Below, in pieces: positions 34,682-43,628 of a stretch of 64,000 bases of DNA (its first letter is position 1; each line of letters starts with the position of its first letter). The stretch covers positions 1 through 64,000 of the forward strand of contig CBDBMR010000012.1 in NCBI GenBank assembly GCA_965207535.1. The letters are read 5' to 3'. A model generated the notes under the pieces. It saw nothing but the letters and a program-made list of their open reading frames with translations. It had not been told where the DNA came from and did not search any database. A program made the position numbers and the translations under genes. The DNA is from JAJDXO01 sp965207535 (GTDB taxonomy: Bacteria; Pseudomonadota; Alphaproteobacteria; Rhodospirillales; UBA2165).

Positions 34682-35452
34682 ATGGCCCGACGCATTACCG
34701 AAGCAGAGATCGGGATGCTCCTCGACACCTCACGCGAAGCCGGTCGTGCGATTCTCGGCATTTATGAGACGGAATTCGAGGTTCGGGCGAAGAACGACGC
34801 CTCACCGGTGACCGAGGCCGATGTGCTTTCCGAATCCATCATCCTGCCGGTGCTGCGGGAGATCACGCCGAAAATCCCGATCATCGCCGAAGAAGCCTAT
34901 GCCGCGGGCGACCGTCCGGATGTATCGGGCGGCGAATTCTGGCTTGTCGACGCCCTCGACGGCACGAAGGAATTCGTCAAGCGGACCGGCGAATTCACGG
35001 TCAACATCGGATTGATCCAAGACAACCTGCCCGTCTTCGGGATAGTCCACGCACCGGCCGTCGGAACAACCTATTGGGGCGGGGAGAACGGCGTGTTCAG
35101 GCAATCGGGTGACGGCGCGCCGGAGCCAATTGCCGTTCGGGCGCCCGGCGAAGAGGGATTGGTCGTCATGACCAGCCGCTCCCACCGCACCAACGAAGAG
35201 GAATTTCTCGAAGACTTTACGGTGCGTGACGAAATGAATGCCGGGAGCTCCATCAAGTTCTGCCTCGTCGCCGCCGGAGAGGCCGATTTCTATCCGCGCC
35301 TCGGCCCGACAAGCGAGTGGGATACCGCCGCCGGCCATGCGATCCTCAGAGCCGCCGGCGGCTCGGTGCGGAAGCTCGATGGCGGTGACCTGAAATACGG
35401 CAAGCCGGACTTCCGGAATCCGTTTTTCCTGGCGCGGGGCGATTGGTCCTGA
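34682..35452 (+). CDS. cysQ: 3'(2'),5'-bisphosphate nucleotidase, CysQ/inositol monophosphatase family
   Basis: A 256-residue Mg-dependent, Li-sensitive phosphatase. Metal motifs are AEEAY (E70-E71), VDALDGTKEF (D90, D93) and SEWDTAAGHAIL near residue 215. It most resembles CysQ, which hydrolyses 3'-phosphoadenosine 5'-phosphate from sulfate assimilation; inositol-phosphate specificity is a weaker alternative. It has an AAGGAGG site about seven bases before the start. The tsaC start lies 18 bases beyond the stop, so the two are likely one transcript. Confidence 0.88.
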   Translation: MARRITEAEIGMLLDTSREAGRAILGIYETEFEVRAKNDASPVTEADVLSESIILPVLREITPKIPIIAEEAYAAGDRPDVSGGEFWLVDALDGTKEFVKRTGEFTVNIGLIQDNLPVFGIVHAPAVGTTYWGGENGVFRQSGDGAPEPIAVRAPGEEGLVVMTSRSHRTNEEEFLEDFTVRDEMNAGSSIKFCLVAAGEADFYPRLGPTSEWDTAAGHAILRAAGGSVRKLDGGDLKYGKPDFRNPFFLARGDWS

Positions 35453-35469
35453 GACCGATAGGTGCGGCG

Positions 35470-36414
35470 ATGCCGGCAGACATTCTCCCCTCCGACAAAG
35501 ACGCGATTGATCGGGCCGTGGCGCTTTTGCGGAGCGGCGCCGTGATCGGGCTGCCGACGGAGACGGTCTACGGGCTCGGCGGCGACGCGACCAACGATCA
35601 AGCGGTTGCGCGGATTTTCGAGGCCAAGCGGCGTCCCGAATTCAATCCCTTGATCGCCCACGTTCCGGCGCTCGAAACGGCGCGGAAGATCGCGGAATTC
35701 CAAGCCGCCGCCGAACGCCTCGCCGACGCTTTTTGGCCGGGTCCCCTGACCCTGGTGTTGCCAAGCGCCGACCGCTCGCCGATTTCGGAACTCGCCCGGG
35801 CCGGCCTCGATACGGTCGCCGTTCGGGCGCCCGCCCATCCGGTCATGCGGGCGGTCCTGAAGGCGCTTGACCGCCCCATTGCCGCGCCGAGCGCCAACAA
35901 ATCCGGGGAAGTCAGCCCGACGACCGCCCGGCATGTCCTCGACTCGCTGGGCGCGGATATCCCGCTGATCCTGGATGGCGGGCAGTCCGAAATCGGCATC
36001 GAATCGACCATCGTCGCCCTGACCGGAGGGCGTCCCCGGCTGCTCCGGGAGGGAGCGTGCACACAGGGCGAAATCGAGGCCGTCATCGGAGCCGTGGACC
36101 GGGCCGCAGCCAACGGCGATGTGGTCGCACCGGGCATGATGTCCAAACACTACGCGCCCAGGAAACCGCTGCAACTCGGCGTTGAAGCACGGTCGGCGGG
36201 AGCCGTCCTGCTGGGATTTGGTCCCCACGCGCCCGCGGATTGCCTGAATCTCAGCCCGGCCGCCGATCTGGTCGAGGCGGCGGCCAATCTCTACCGCATG
36301 GTGCGCGAGCTCGATTCAGGTCCAGGGAGGATGATTCAAGTCATGCCGATCCCCCGCGACGGTCTCGGCGCGGCCATCAATGACCGGCTTGAAAGAGCCG
36401 CCGCGCCCGAGTAG
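35470..36414 (+). CDS. tsaC: L-threonylcarbamoyladenylate synthase, Sua5 type
   Basis: A 314-residue enzyme making threonylcarbamoyl-AMP for t6A37 of tRNAs. The YrdC domain (1-200) carries GLPTETVYGLGGDA, KRRPEFNPLIAHV, WPGPLTLVL and APSANKSGEVSPTTA. A C-terminal Sua5 domain (about 215-314, beginning APGMMSKHYAP) shows this is the two-domain form. I prefer ATG 35470. A TTG at 35443, nine codons earlier, overlaps the cysQ stop and is possible. Expected to be essential. Confidence 0.94.
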   Translation: MPADILPSDKDAIDRAVALLRSGAVIGLPTETVYGLGGDATNDQAVARIFEAKRRPEFNPLIAHVPALETARKIAEFQAAAERLADAFWPGPLTLVLPSADRSPISELARAGLDTVAVRAPAHPVMRAVLKALDRPIAAPSANKSGEVSPTTARHVLDSLGADIPLILDGGQSEIGIESTIVALTGGRPRLLREGACTQGEIEAVIGAVDRAAANGDVVAPGMMSKHYAPRKPLQLGVEARSAGAVLLGFGPHAPADCLNLSPAADLVEAAANLYRMVRELDSGPGRMIQVMPIPRDGLGAAINDRLERAAAPE

Positions 36415-36443
36415 GTCTGGCAAATGCCGGAATTGGAGATCAG

Positions 36444-37856
36444 ATGACGTTGTCAGCCGAATTCGTCGCGGGATTGCGCGAGATATTGGGCGAGCGCGGC
36501 GTCGTCTCGGACGCATCCGATCAGGCCCCCTATCTCAGCGATGCGCGGCAGTGGGTGGAAAGTTCGTGCGACATCGTCGCCCGCCCGTCGACGACCGCGG
36601 AGGTCGCCGAGATCGTCCGGCGGTGCCGGGAAGCCAATATCCCCATTGTCCCCCGCGGCGGCGGAACCGGTCTGGTGGGCGGCACGGTGGTCACCGACGG
36701 CGTGGTCCTCAGCCTCGACCGGATGAGGGCCGTTCAGCATGTCGACCCCCTGAACATGACCATGACGGTGGAAGCGGGGTGTATCCTCAAGGATATCCAG
36801 GACGCCGCCGCGGAGGCCGAGTGTTATTTTCCATTGAGCCTCGGCGCGGAGGGGAGTTGCCAAATCGGCGGCAATATATCGACCAACGCCGGGGGCGTCG
36901 GCGTCCTGCGCTATGGCAATACCCGGGAACTGGTCATGGGTCTCGAGGTCGTGCTTCCCAACGGCGAAATCTGGGACGGGATGAATGCGCTGCGCAAGAA
37001 CAACATGGGATACGATTTGAAACAGCTGTTCATCGGCGCCGAAGGCACGCTGGGTATCATCACCTGCGCCGTGCTTAAGCTATTTCCCCGGCCCCGCACC
37101 CGGGTCACGTTGCTGGCGGCAATGGACGGCCTGGAACGGATACTGCCGCTGTTTGATTTGGTCCGGGCCAATCTAGAGGACCGGGTGACTGCCTTTGAAC
37201 TGATCCCGAGGCTGGCGATGGAGCTGTGTACGCGGCACATCGACGGCCTTGTCGACCCCTTCACCGAACCGCATCCGCAATACGCCTTGATTGAGATTGC
37301 CTCATCCCGGGCGGATGAGGATCTTCGGGGCGAAATCGAGCATGTACTCGGCGGTGCGCTGGAATCCGGCGGAATATCAGACGCCGTCTTCGCCGAAAAC
37401 GAAGGTCAGGCTCTGGCGCTGTGGCGTCTCCGGGAGAGTATTCCCGAAGCACAGACCCACGAAGGCGCGAGTATCAAGCACGACGTTTCGGTGCCTGTTT
37501 CCCGGACAACGGAGTTCATCGAGAAGGCCAACGCCCAGCTCGCGCCGATGGTGCCCGGGGTCCGTTTCTGCGCCTTCGGCCATATTGGAGACGGCAACAT
37601 TCACTATAATCTCACCCAGCCCTTGGACGCGGATGGGACGGCATTCATGGACCGCGCGGAGGAACTCCGTCGAATCGTCCACGATATGGTGGTGGAAATG
37701 GGCGGGAGCATCAGCGCCGAACACGGCATCGGCACCTTCAAGAAGGCCGAACTCGCGCGCTACCGGTCGTCTCTGGAGCTCGATCTCATGCGTCGGATCA
37801 AACGTGCCGTGGACCCCGGCAACATCATGAACCCGGGAAAGATAATTTCGGCGTAG
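36444..37856 (+). CDS. FAD-linked 2-hydroxyacid dehydrogenase (GlcD/D2HGDH family)
   Basis: A 470-residue flavoprotein of the PCMH (VAO) fold. The FAD-binding half contains VPRGGGTGLVGG, GAEGSCQIGGNISTNAGG and FIGAEGTLGIIT. The C-terminal cap has FGHIGDGNIHYN with metal-binding His residues and the signature SAEHGIG. Members oxidise D-2-hydroxyglutarate, D-lactate or glycolate. Absence of adjacent glcE and glcF argues against glycolate oxidase, and the single-subunit form favours D-2-hydroxyglutarate or D-lactate. It lies 29 bases after tsaC. Confidence 0.9.
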   Translation: MTLSAEFVAGLREILGERGVVSDASDQAPYLSDARQWVESSCDIVARPSTTAEVAEIVRRCREANIPIVPRGGGTGLVGGTVVTDGVVLSLDRMRAVQHVDPLNMTMTVEAGCILKDIQDAAAEAECYFPLSLGAEGSCQIGGNISTNAGGVGVLRYGNTRELVMGLEVVLPNGEIWDGMNALRKNNMGYDLKQLFIGAEGTLGIITCAVLKLFPRPRTRVTLLAAMDGLERILPLFDLVRANLEDRVTAFELIPRLAMELCTRHIDGLVDPFTEPHPQYALIEIASSRADEDLRGEIEHVLGGALESGGISDAVFAENEGQALALWRLRESIPEAQTHEGASIKHDVSVPVSRTTEFIEKANAQLAPMVPGVRFCAFGHIGDGNIHYNLTQPLDADGTAFMDRAEELRRIVHDMVVEMGGSISAEHGIGTFKKAELARYRSSLELDLMRRIKRAVDPGNIMNPGKIISA

Positions 37857-37931
37857 AGCAGCGTTGCCCGACGGAAGTCGGCTATGTCCTTGATTCTCTC
37901 ACTTTTTTGCAGATTTGCCGGTTTTGACGGG

Positions 37932-37937
37932 TATAAT
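37932..37937 (+). promoter_or_regulatory. -10 box of the lptF promoter
   Basis: A perfect TATAAT ends eight bases before the lptF ATG at 37946, so transcription would begin at or within two or three bases of the start codon. The best -35 is a weak TTGCAG (37907-37912) at 19-base spacing. This predicts a leaderless or nearly leaderless mRNA for the LPS-transport operon. Confidence 0.5.
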
Positions 37938-37945
37938 CCGGACCA

Positions 37946-39076
37946 ATGAAGCGGGCATTCAGATACGTCCTGGGGCAATTGGTTGTCGGCATGATCGCAA
38001 CGACGACCGTTTTGGCCGGCATTCTATGGCTTGCGAACTCGGTCAAGTTTATCGAGTTGATCGTCAACCGTGGGGTTTCGGTGACGACGTTCGCCTATTT
38101 GACGATGCTCACCGTCCCCAACCTGCTCAATTTCACTTTGCCGATCGCGGCGTTTGCCGTCGTCGCCTTCATCTACAGCAAACTGAATACCGACCGCGAA
38201 CTGGTGGTATTGCGCGCCGCCGGTCTAAGCCCTTATCGAATTGCCAAGCCGGCAATTGCGCTGGGTCTGATTTTGACGGCGGTAAGCTACATTTTTGCGT
38301 TCTTTCTCGCCCCCGCGTCGTTCCAGAAATTCCGCGAGTTGCAGTTCAACACCCGGTACACCTTCAGCCATGCGTTGCTGAAAGAGGGTGAATTCAACGA
38401 CTTTGGCAATAAATTCACGATTTACATTCGCGAGCGGAATGGTGAATCGGATCTTCGCGGCGTCTTGGTTCACGATACGACAAACCCCAAAGAGCCGGTC
38501 ACCTACATCGCTGAACGCGGCGTGCTGGTCGAGGGTGAAAAGGGGCCCCGTGTCGTCGTATTTCGGGGAAACCACCAAAAAGTGGATGCGGAAACCAAGA
38601 AACTGTCGGTGCTCTACTTTGATCGTGCCCCGATTGAGCTGTCCGGCATCCTCAAGAAACCCGACGTCAGATACCGAGAAGCACGGGAACGCGGGACGCT
38701 TGAGCTAATCAACCTGGAACGGTCCGACCTGGGAAACGCTTCTGACTACGGGAAGTTCAAGGCCGAGCTTCATCAGCGGTTTGTTTCGCCGCTGATGATA
38801 ATGGGATTCATCCTGGTCACCGTGGTTTCATTGGTCGTCGGCGACTACTCTCAGCGCCGCCAATGGAAGCGAGTGCTGGCGGCATTGGTCTTGAACATCC
38901 TCATTGCGGTTAGCAGCCTTGGGTTGGCGGGCCTCTCGGCGAAGGTTCTTTACTTGTGGCCGGTTCTCTATATCAACGCGCTGATCCCCATTGGATTTGG
39001 CCTGGCATTTCTTTTCTTCACCCCACGGCTTCGCACGACATCGAGATCGCCCTCGCTGTCCGGTGCGAGTGGTTGA
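37946..39076 (+). CDS. lptF: LPS export ABC transporter permease LptF
   Basis: A 376-residue YjgP/YjgQ-family permease. Three N-terminal and three C-terminal helices flank a periplasmic beta-jellyroll (about 130-260), into which LPS passes from the membrane toward LptC. The coupling-helix region LNTDRELVVLRAAGLSPYRI (about 75-94) contacts the LptB ATPase, which is not encoded here. There is no Shine-Dalgarno, matching the close -10 box. It heads lptF-lptG-lptD-surA-pdxA-rsmA, with gaps of a few bases. lptF to surA looks visibly less GC-rich than flanking genes. Confidence 0.94.
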   Translation: MKRAFRYVLGQLVVGMIATTTVLAGILWLANSVKFIELIVNRGVSVTTFAYLTMLTVPNLLNFTLPIAAFAVVAFIYSKLNTDRELVVLRAAGLSPYRIAKPAIALGLILTAVSYIFAFFLAPASFQKFRELQFNTRYTFSHALLKEGEFNDFGNKFTIYIRERNGESDLRGVLVHDTTNPKEPVTYIAERGVLVEGEKGPRVVVFRGNHQKVDAETKKLSVLYFDRAPIELSGILKKPDVRYREARERGTLELINLERSDLGNASDYGKFKAELHQRFVSPLMIMGFILVTVVSLVVGDYSQRRQWKRVLAALVLNILIAVSSLGLAGLSAKVLYLWPVLYINALIPIGFGLAFLFFTPRLRTTSRSPSLSGASG

Positions 39077-39084
39077 GGTCCGGC

Positions 39085-40185
39085 ATGTTGATATCGCCGC
39101 TCCTGTCGTTCTATATCGTCCGCAATTTTCTCCTGAGCTTCGGGACGGTTTTCCTCGGTTTCATCGGGGTGATATTTTTGTTCGACACCATCGAGCTACT
39201 GCGTCGAGCAGGGTCGAGTGACAATATTTCGCTGGGGCTCATTCTGCAAATGAGCCTGCTGCGCCTCCCGTTCCTAGTTCAACAGGCTTTTCCCTTGGCG
39301 GTGCTGTTTGGCGGGATGATTGCCTTTTGGCGTCTGACCCGATCACGGGAGCTTGTTGTCACACGTTCAGCGGGTGTCTCCGCCTGGCAGTTTCTCCTGC
39401 CTGTCATTTTGATTTCAGCGGTTTTGGGGGCGCTGAGCGTCACTCTCGTCAATCCGATGGCATCTGCGCTGCTCGCCAAGTATGAGAGGCTCAATGCGAG
39501 CTACTTCGAGGGACGTTCCCGCACCTTGTCGATCTCGGGATCGGGCCTATGGCTGCGACAGGCGAACCTTGATAGCCGGTCCGTTATCCACGCGCCGGCT
39601 GTAAGCATCGACGGACCTAATGTCAGACTGACCAAAGTGACGATATTCGTGTTTGACGGGTCGGACACCTTCAAGTCACGGATCCAGGCTTCGAAAGGAA
39701 GGCTCGAAGATGGGTTCTGGCATTTGATGGATGTTCGTATCCACGAATCCGATAAACCGGTGACGCTGGTGAACGACTACTGGTTTGAAACCGACCTTAC
39801 GCTCAACAACATACAGGACAGTTTTTCTCCCCCGGAGACAATGTCATTCTGGGAACTGCCGACGTTCATCGCCAATTTGGACAAAGCCGGATTTTCGGCC
39901 ATCCGTCACCGATTGCATTGGCACAGCCTCATGGCCATTCCGCTGCTCTTCGTTGGCATGGTTCTAATCGCGGCGGTCTTCACCCTCCGCTTGTCAGCGC
40001 GCGGCAGCACCACATTCATCATCCTGGGCGGCGTACTCAGCGGCTTTTTGCTGTTCATATTTTCTGACATCGTATTCGCACTGGGCCTGAGGGAGAGCGT
40101 ACCGGTGGCACTGGCGGCATGGACGCCTGCCGGCGTCTGCACGCTTCTGGGGATGTCGATGCTGTTTCACCTGGAAGACGGTTAG
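39085..40185 (+). CDS. lptG: LPS export ABC transporter permease LptG
   Basis: A 366-residue partner of LptF with the same topology. It has SFYIVRNFLLSFGTVFLGFIG at the N-terminus, coupling region RLTRSRELVVTRSAGVSAWQ (about 81-100), a jellyroll domain (about 130-265) and C-terminal FVGMVLIAAVFTLRLSARG. I start at ATG 39085, eight bases after lptF; a frame running 43 codons further upstream overlaps lptF. Together with LptB2 it extracts LPS from the inner membrane. Confidence 0.94.
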   Translation: MLISPLLSFYIVRNFLLSFGTVFLGFIGVIFLFDTIELLRRAGSSDNISLGLILQMSLLRLPFLVQQAFPLAVLFGGMIAFWRLTRSRELVVTRSAGVSAWQFLLPVILISAVLGALSVTLVNPMASALLAKYERLNASYFEGRSRTLSISGSGLWLRQANLDSRSVIHAPAVSIDGPNVRLTKVTIFVFDGSDTFKSRIQASKGRLEDGFWHLMDVRIHESDKPVTLVNDYWFETDLTLNNIQDSFSPPETMSFWELPTFIANLDKAGFSAIRHRLHWHSLMAIPLLFVGMVLIAAVFTLRLSARGSTTFIILGGVLSGFLLFIFSDIVFALGLRESVPVALAAWTPAGVCTLLGMSMLFHLEDG

Positions 40186-40187
40186 CG

Positions 40188-42320
40188 ATGCGACGCGCGA
40201 TTGCATCCGCGTTATTGGTGACCGCTTTGTTTTGGCTCGGCCTCAATCCGGCTCAAGCGCAAGGAGCCGCTGAAGAACGGCCAATCCTGTTTACCGCCGA
40301 TGAAGTAACCCATGACCGGGAACTTGGTATTATCCGGGCATCCGGCAATGTCGAGGCTTCACGTGACGGTCAGGTGCTTCTGGCCGATACCGTCACTTAC
40401 AACGAGAAGCTCGACGTCGTGTCGGCGTCCGGCAACGTGAGCCTGCTTCAGCCGGACGGAACCGTCTTATTTGCCAATCTGATTGAACTCACGGGAGACT
40501 TTAAGGACGGAATCCTTCGGGACCTGAGAGTGCTGCTATCGGACAATGCCCGGTTTGCCGCAGCCGGGGCGCGACGGTCGGGCGGTAACGTCCTTGAAAT
40601 GCGGAACGCGGTGTACTCACCCTGCGAGTCCTGCCCCAATCAGCCCGAGCGTCCCCCCCTCTGGCAACTCAAGGCGCGCAAGATCGTCCACGACGAGACC
40701 GAGCAGGTGGTGGAGTACACGAATGCGTGGATGGAATTCATGGGTGTTCCAGTCGCCTATACGCCGTACTTTTCCCATCCCGACCCCACCGTTAAAAGAC
40801 GAAGCGGGTTTTTGGCACCGAGCTTTGGGGGATCTTCCACCCTGGGCACGACCATCAGCACGCCCTATTACATAGCCATCTCGCCGTCACGAGATTTCAC
40901 CATCACGCCCATCTTGACCACCAAAGAGCGTGCCGTCCTGGCGGGCGAGTACAGAGAACGCTTTGCCGCGGCCGATCTTCGGACGGCAGGAAACCTCACC
41001 TTCGATTCGGAAGACGAGTTCCGTGGGCACATTGACGCCGCGTATCGGCAAGACATCTCCAATACCTGGCGGGGCGGGGCGGATCTACAGCGTTCCTCGG
41101 ACGACACCTATTTGCGTCGCTACAATTTCAGTTCCGCCAAGACGCTGACCAGCAGAGGATTCGCTGAAGCGTTCCGAGGCCGGAACTACATGGCTCTGAA
41201 CGCCTATGCGTTCCAAGGCCTGCAGGAGAACGACGACCCGGGCACCACTCCATTGGTTCTGCCGATGTTCGAGTACCAGCATGTCGGCCTTCCGAATCGG
41301 ATTGGGGCCTTTAATACGATTGATGCCGGCGTGCTCGCCTTGACCCGATCCGATGGCCGGGACACACGACGTGCTTCCCTCGGTGGGGGCTGGAATCTGC
41401 CCTTCAGATCCAATATTGGCGACCGTTATCTATTGTCGCTCAAGCTACGTGGCGACCTGTATCATGTTGATCACGAAGCGGGTTCGGCGGCGGATGACGG
41501 CGTTACCGGACGCATTTATCCTGAAACAAGTCTTGGCTGGAGACTGCCGCTATCCCGGCACGACCGGAATTACAGTCAGATTCTTGAACCCATCGCTTCG
41601 ATAGTCGTGAGCCCGTACGGCGGCAATCCAACTGACATCCCCAACGAAGATAGCGTCGACGTCGAGTTCGATGATACCAATCTGTTCTCGCCTAGCCGAT
41701 TTGCCGGGATCGACCGCGTTGAAGGGGGCCCGCGGATGAATTACGGGCTCAAATGGAGTGTGGTTGGCTTACAGGGCGGCGGAACATCCGTGTTTGTCGG
41801 CCAGAGTTATCGGCTGAAAGACGATTCGACATTCTCGACAGGTACGGGATTGGACGACAATCTGTCCGACATTGTCGCTCGGGTTGACGTCACCCCCGGC
41901 AAATATATCGATCTCAGCTACCGAACGCGTTTGGACAAGGACAACCATTCTCCGAGCCGGAATGAGCTAGCGCTCAATGTAGGTCCCCAGGTTCTCAATG
42001 CTACAGTCAACTACGCGTTTTTCGAGCGTGAGCAGGGATCCGAGTTTGCCGGCCGCGAAGAACTCTCGGCCTCGGCACGGGCCACGCTGTCAAGGCTTTG
42101 GCGAACGAATTTCTCGAGCCTATATGACGTCGAGGATGATGCTCTGCGAAGCATCTCCCTTGGTATTGTCTACGAATGCGATTGTTTTACCTTCGACATG
42201 ACTTATCGGCGCACTCTCTTCGAGGACCGGGACCTCGGACGCGAGAACTCAATCCTATTTCGGCTAACGTTCAAGACTCTCGGAGAAGTGCAGACAGGTG
42301 TGCTGGCTTCGGGAAGTTGA
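40188..42320 (+). CDS. lptD: LPS-assembly protein LptD
   Basis: A 710-residue outer-membrane protein that inserts LPS in the outer leaflet with LptE. The signal peptide is residues 1-25 (SALLVTALFWLGLNPAQAQ). The LptA-like jellyroll (about 30-150) reads ILFTADEVTHDRELGIIRAS and GNVSLLQPDGTVLFA. The C-terminal barrel follows, including YTPYFSHPDPTVKRRSGFL. A CESCPN pair near 145 and CDC near 665 may form the inter-domain disulfides. ATG 40188 lies two bases after the lptG stop. Confidence 0.94.
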   Translation: MRRAIASALLVTALFWLGLNPAQAQGAAEERPILFTADEVTHDRELGIIRASGNVEASRDGQVLLADTVTYNEKLDVVSASGNVSLLQPDGTVLFANLIELTGDFKDGILRDLRVLLSDNARFAAAGARRSGGNVLEMRNAVYSPCESCPNQPERPPLWQLKARKIVHDETEQVVEYTNAWMEFMGVPVAYTPYFSHPDPTVKRRSGFLAPSFGGSSTLGTTISTPYYIAISPSRDFTITPILTTKERAVLAGEYRERFAAADLRTAGNLTFDSEDEFRGHIDAAYRQDISNTWRGGADLQRSSDDTYLRRYNFSSAKTLTSRGFAEAFRGRNYMALNAYAFQGLQENDDPGTTPLVLPMFEYQHVGLPNRIGAFNTIDAGVLALTRSDGRDTRRASLGGGWNLPFRSNIGDRYLLSLKLRGDLYHVDHEAGSAADDGVTGRIYPETSLGWRLPLSRHDRNYSQILEPIASIVVSPYGGNPTDIPNEDSVDVEFDDTNLFSPSRFAGIDRVEGGPRMNYGLKWSVVGLQGGGTSVFVGQSYRLKDDSTFSTGTGLDDNLSDIVARVDVTPGKYIDLSYRTRLDKDNHSPSRNELALNVGPQVLNATVNYAFFEREQGSEFAGREELSASARATLSRLWRTNFSSLYDVEDDALRSISLGIVYECDCFTFDMTYRRTLFEDRDLGRENSILFRLTFKTLGEVQTGVLASGS

Positions 42321-42323
42321 CCG

Positions 42324-43628
42324 GTGCTCAAAATGAATAGAATTCCTTCCGTACGCCAGGTCTTGGTCCGTACAGCGCTGCTGACCGCGGTCATGCTTGT
42401 CCTTCCGCTGACAACAGATGCCGCGAAGGTCGCGGCCCAAACACAACTGACCGGCATTGCCGCCGTAGTGAACAGTGATTTGGTGACGCGACGAGACCTT
42501 GAAATGCGGCTTCGGATGGTCATCGTGTCTTCCGGACTGCCCGCCGATCAATCGACCATTCGCCGAATTCGACCGCAAGTTTTGCGGAGTCTCATCGAAG
42601 ACAACTTGAAACTCCAGGAAGCCAAGAAGCGCAATGTTTCGGTCTCGCCCGTTGAGATCAGGAAGGCGGTGTCGGATATCGAACGACGGAACAACATGCG
42701 GCCCGGCGAAATGTTTCAATTGTTGAAGAAAAGCAATATAGATCAAGCGACCCTGGATACCCAATTGAGTGCGGATTTGTCTTGGGCAAAACTCATAGGC
42801 GCGCAGATTCGCCGGTCGTCGATTACCGATGAAATGATCGACGAGCGAATTGCCCGGATAGAGTCGGGAAAGGGCCAGCCCGAGTTTCTGGTCAGCGAGA
42901 TATTTGTTCCCTTCGATCTCGGCAGTTCAGGCGGCGACGCCAATAGGCTGATTGCCGATCTGGTCGGTCAAATCCGGGGCGGCGCGGACTTCGGCTCACT
43001 GGCCCGCACCTTTTCGCAGAGCACTTCGTCGGCCCAAGCGGGAAGTCTCGGGTGGGTTCGGGCGGAACAACTGGATCCGGCAATTGGAACGGCTCTTCCC
43101 GGGATGAAGACCGGGGACATTGCAGGTCCAATCCGGGCGACCGACGGTTTCTATATCCTACAGCTGCGAAATCGCCGCGTATCTCGCGGACTGACGACCG
43201 GCCATGCGACCGTTGAGCTTCAACAGGTATTTCTGCCTCTCCCGCCGAACCCGCCCCGATCCGCCATTGACTCGGCCAGGGCTTCGTTGAACCGCATAGG
43301 ATCCGCCGCAAATTCCTGCACCGAGCTGGACAAGCGGGGTAAGGAACTCGGCGCACCGCAATCGGGCAGACTGTCGAACGTCAATCTTTCCAGCCTGGAG
43401 GCGCAAATTCGTGGTGCGATCGAAAACTTGCAGGCCGGTCAGGCCTCCCAACCCATCCAATCCAACGGCGGTATGGTTCTGCTGATGGTCTGCGATCGCC
43501 AGGATTCGTCGTCCGAAGTGGAACTACGGCAGCGTGTGGCCACGGAATTAGGACGTGAGCGGGCGGAACTGATTTCCCGCCGCATGTTGAGAAACCTCTG
43601 GCGTCAGGCTGTGATCGACGCCCGATGA
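42324..43628 (+). CDS. surA: Periplasmic chaperone / peptidyl-prolyl isomerase SurA
   Basis: A 434-residue SurA-type chaperone for outer-membrane proteins, including LptD encoded next to it. A signal peptide (about 1-39) precedes the SurA_N domain (IAAVVNSDLVTRRDLEMRLR, about 45-64). A parvulin domain follows (about 190-285, EFLVSEIFVPFDL to DGFYILQLRNRR), then a second degenerate region (about 300-405). The start is GTG 42324, three bases after lptD; ATG 42333 is an alternative. The stop overlaps the pdxA ATG. Confidence 0.92.
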   Translation: MLKMNRIPSVRQVLVRTALLTAVMLVLPLTTDAAKVAAQTQLTGIAAVVNSDLVTRRDLEMRLRMVIVSSGLPADQSTIRRIRPQVLRSLIEDNLKLQEAKKRNVSVSPVEIRKAVSDIERRNNMRPGEMFQLLKKSNIDQATLDTQLSADLSWAKLIGAQIRRSSITDEMIDERIARIESGKGQPEFLVSEIFVPFDLGSSGGDANRLIADLVGQIRGGADFGSLARTFSQSTSSAQAGSLGWVRAEQLDPAIGTALPGMKTGDIAGPIRATDGFYILQLRNRRVSRGLTTGHATVELQQVFLPLPPNPPRSAIDSARASLNRIGSAANSCTELDKRGKELGAPQSGRLSNVNLSSLEAQIRGAIENLQAGQASQPIQSNGGMVLLMVCDRQDSSSEVELRQRVATELGRERAELISRRMLRNLWRQAVIDAR

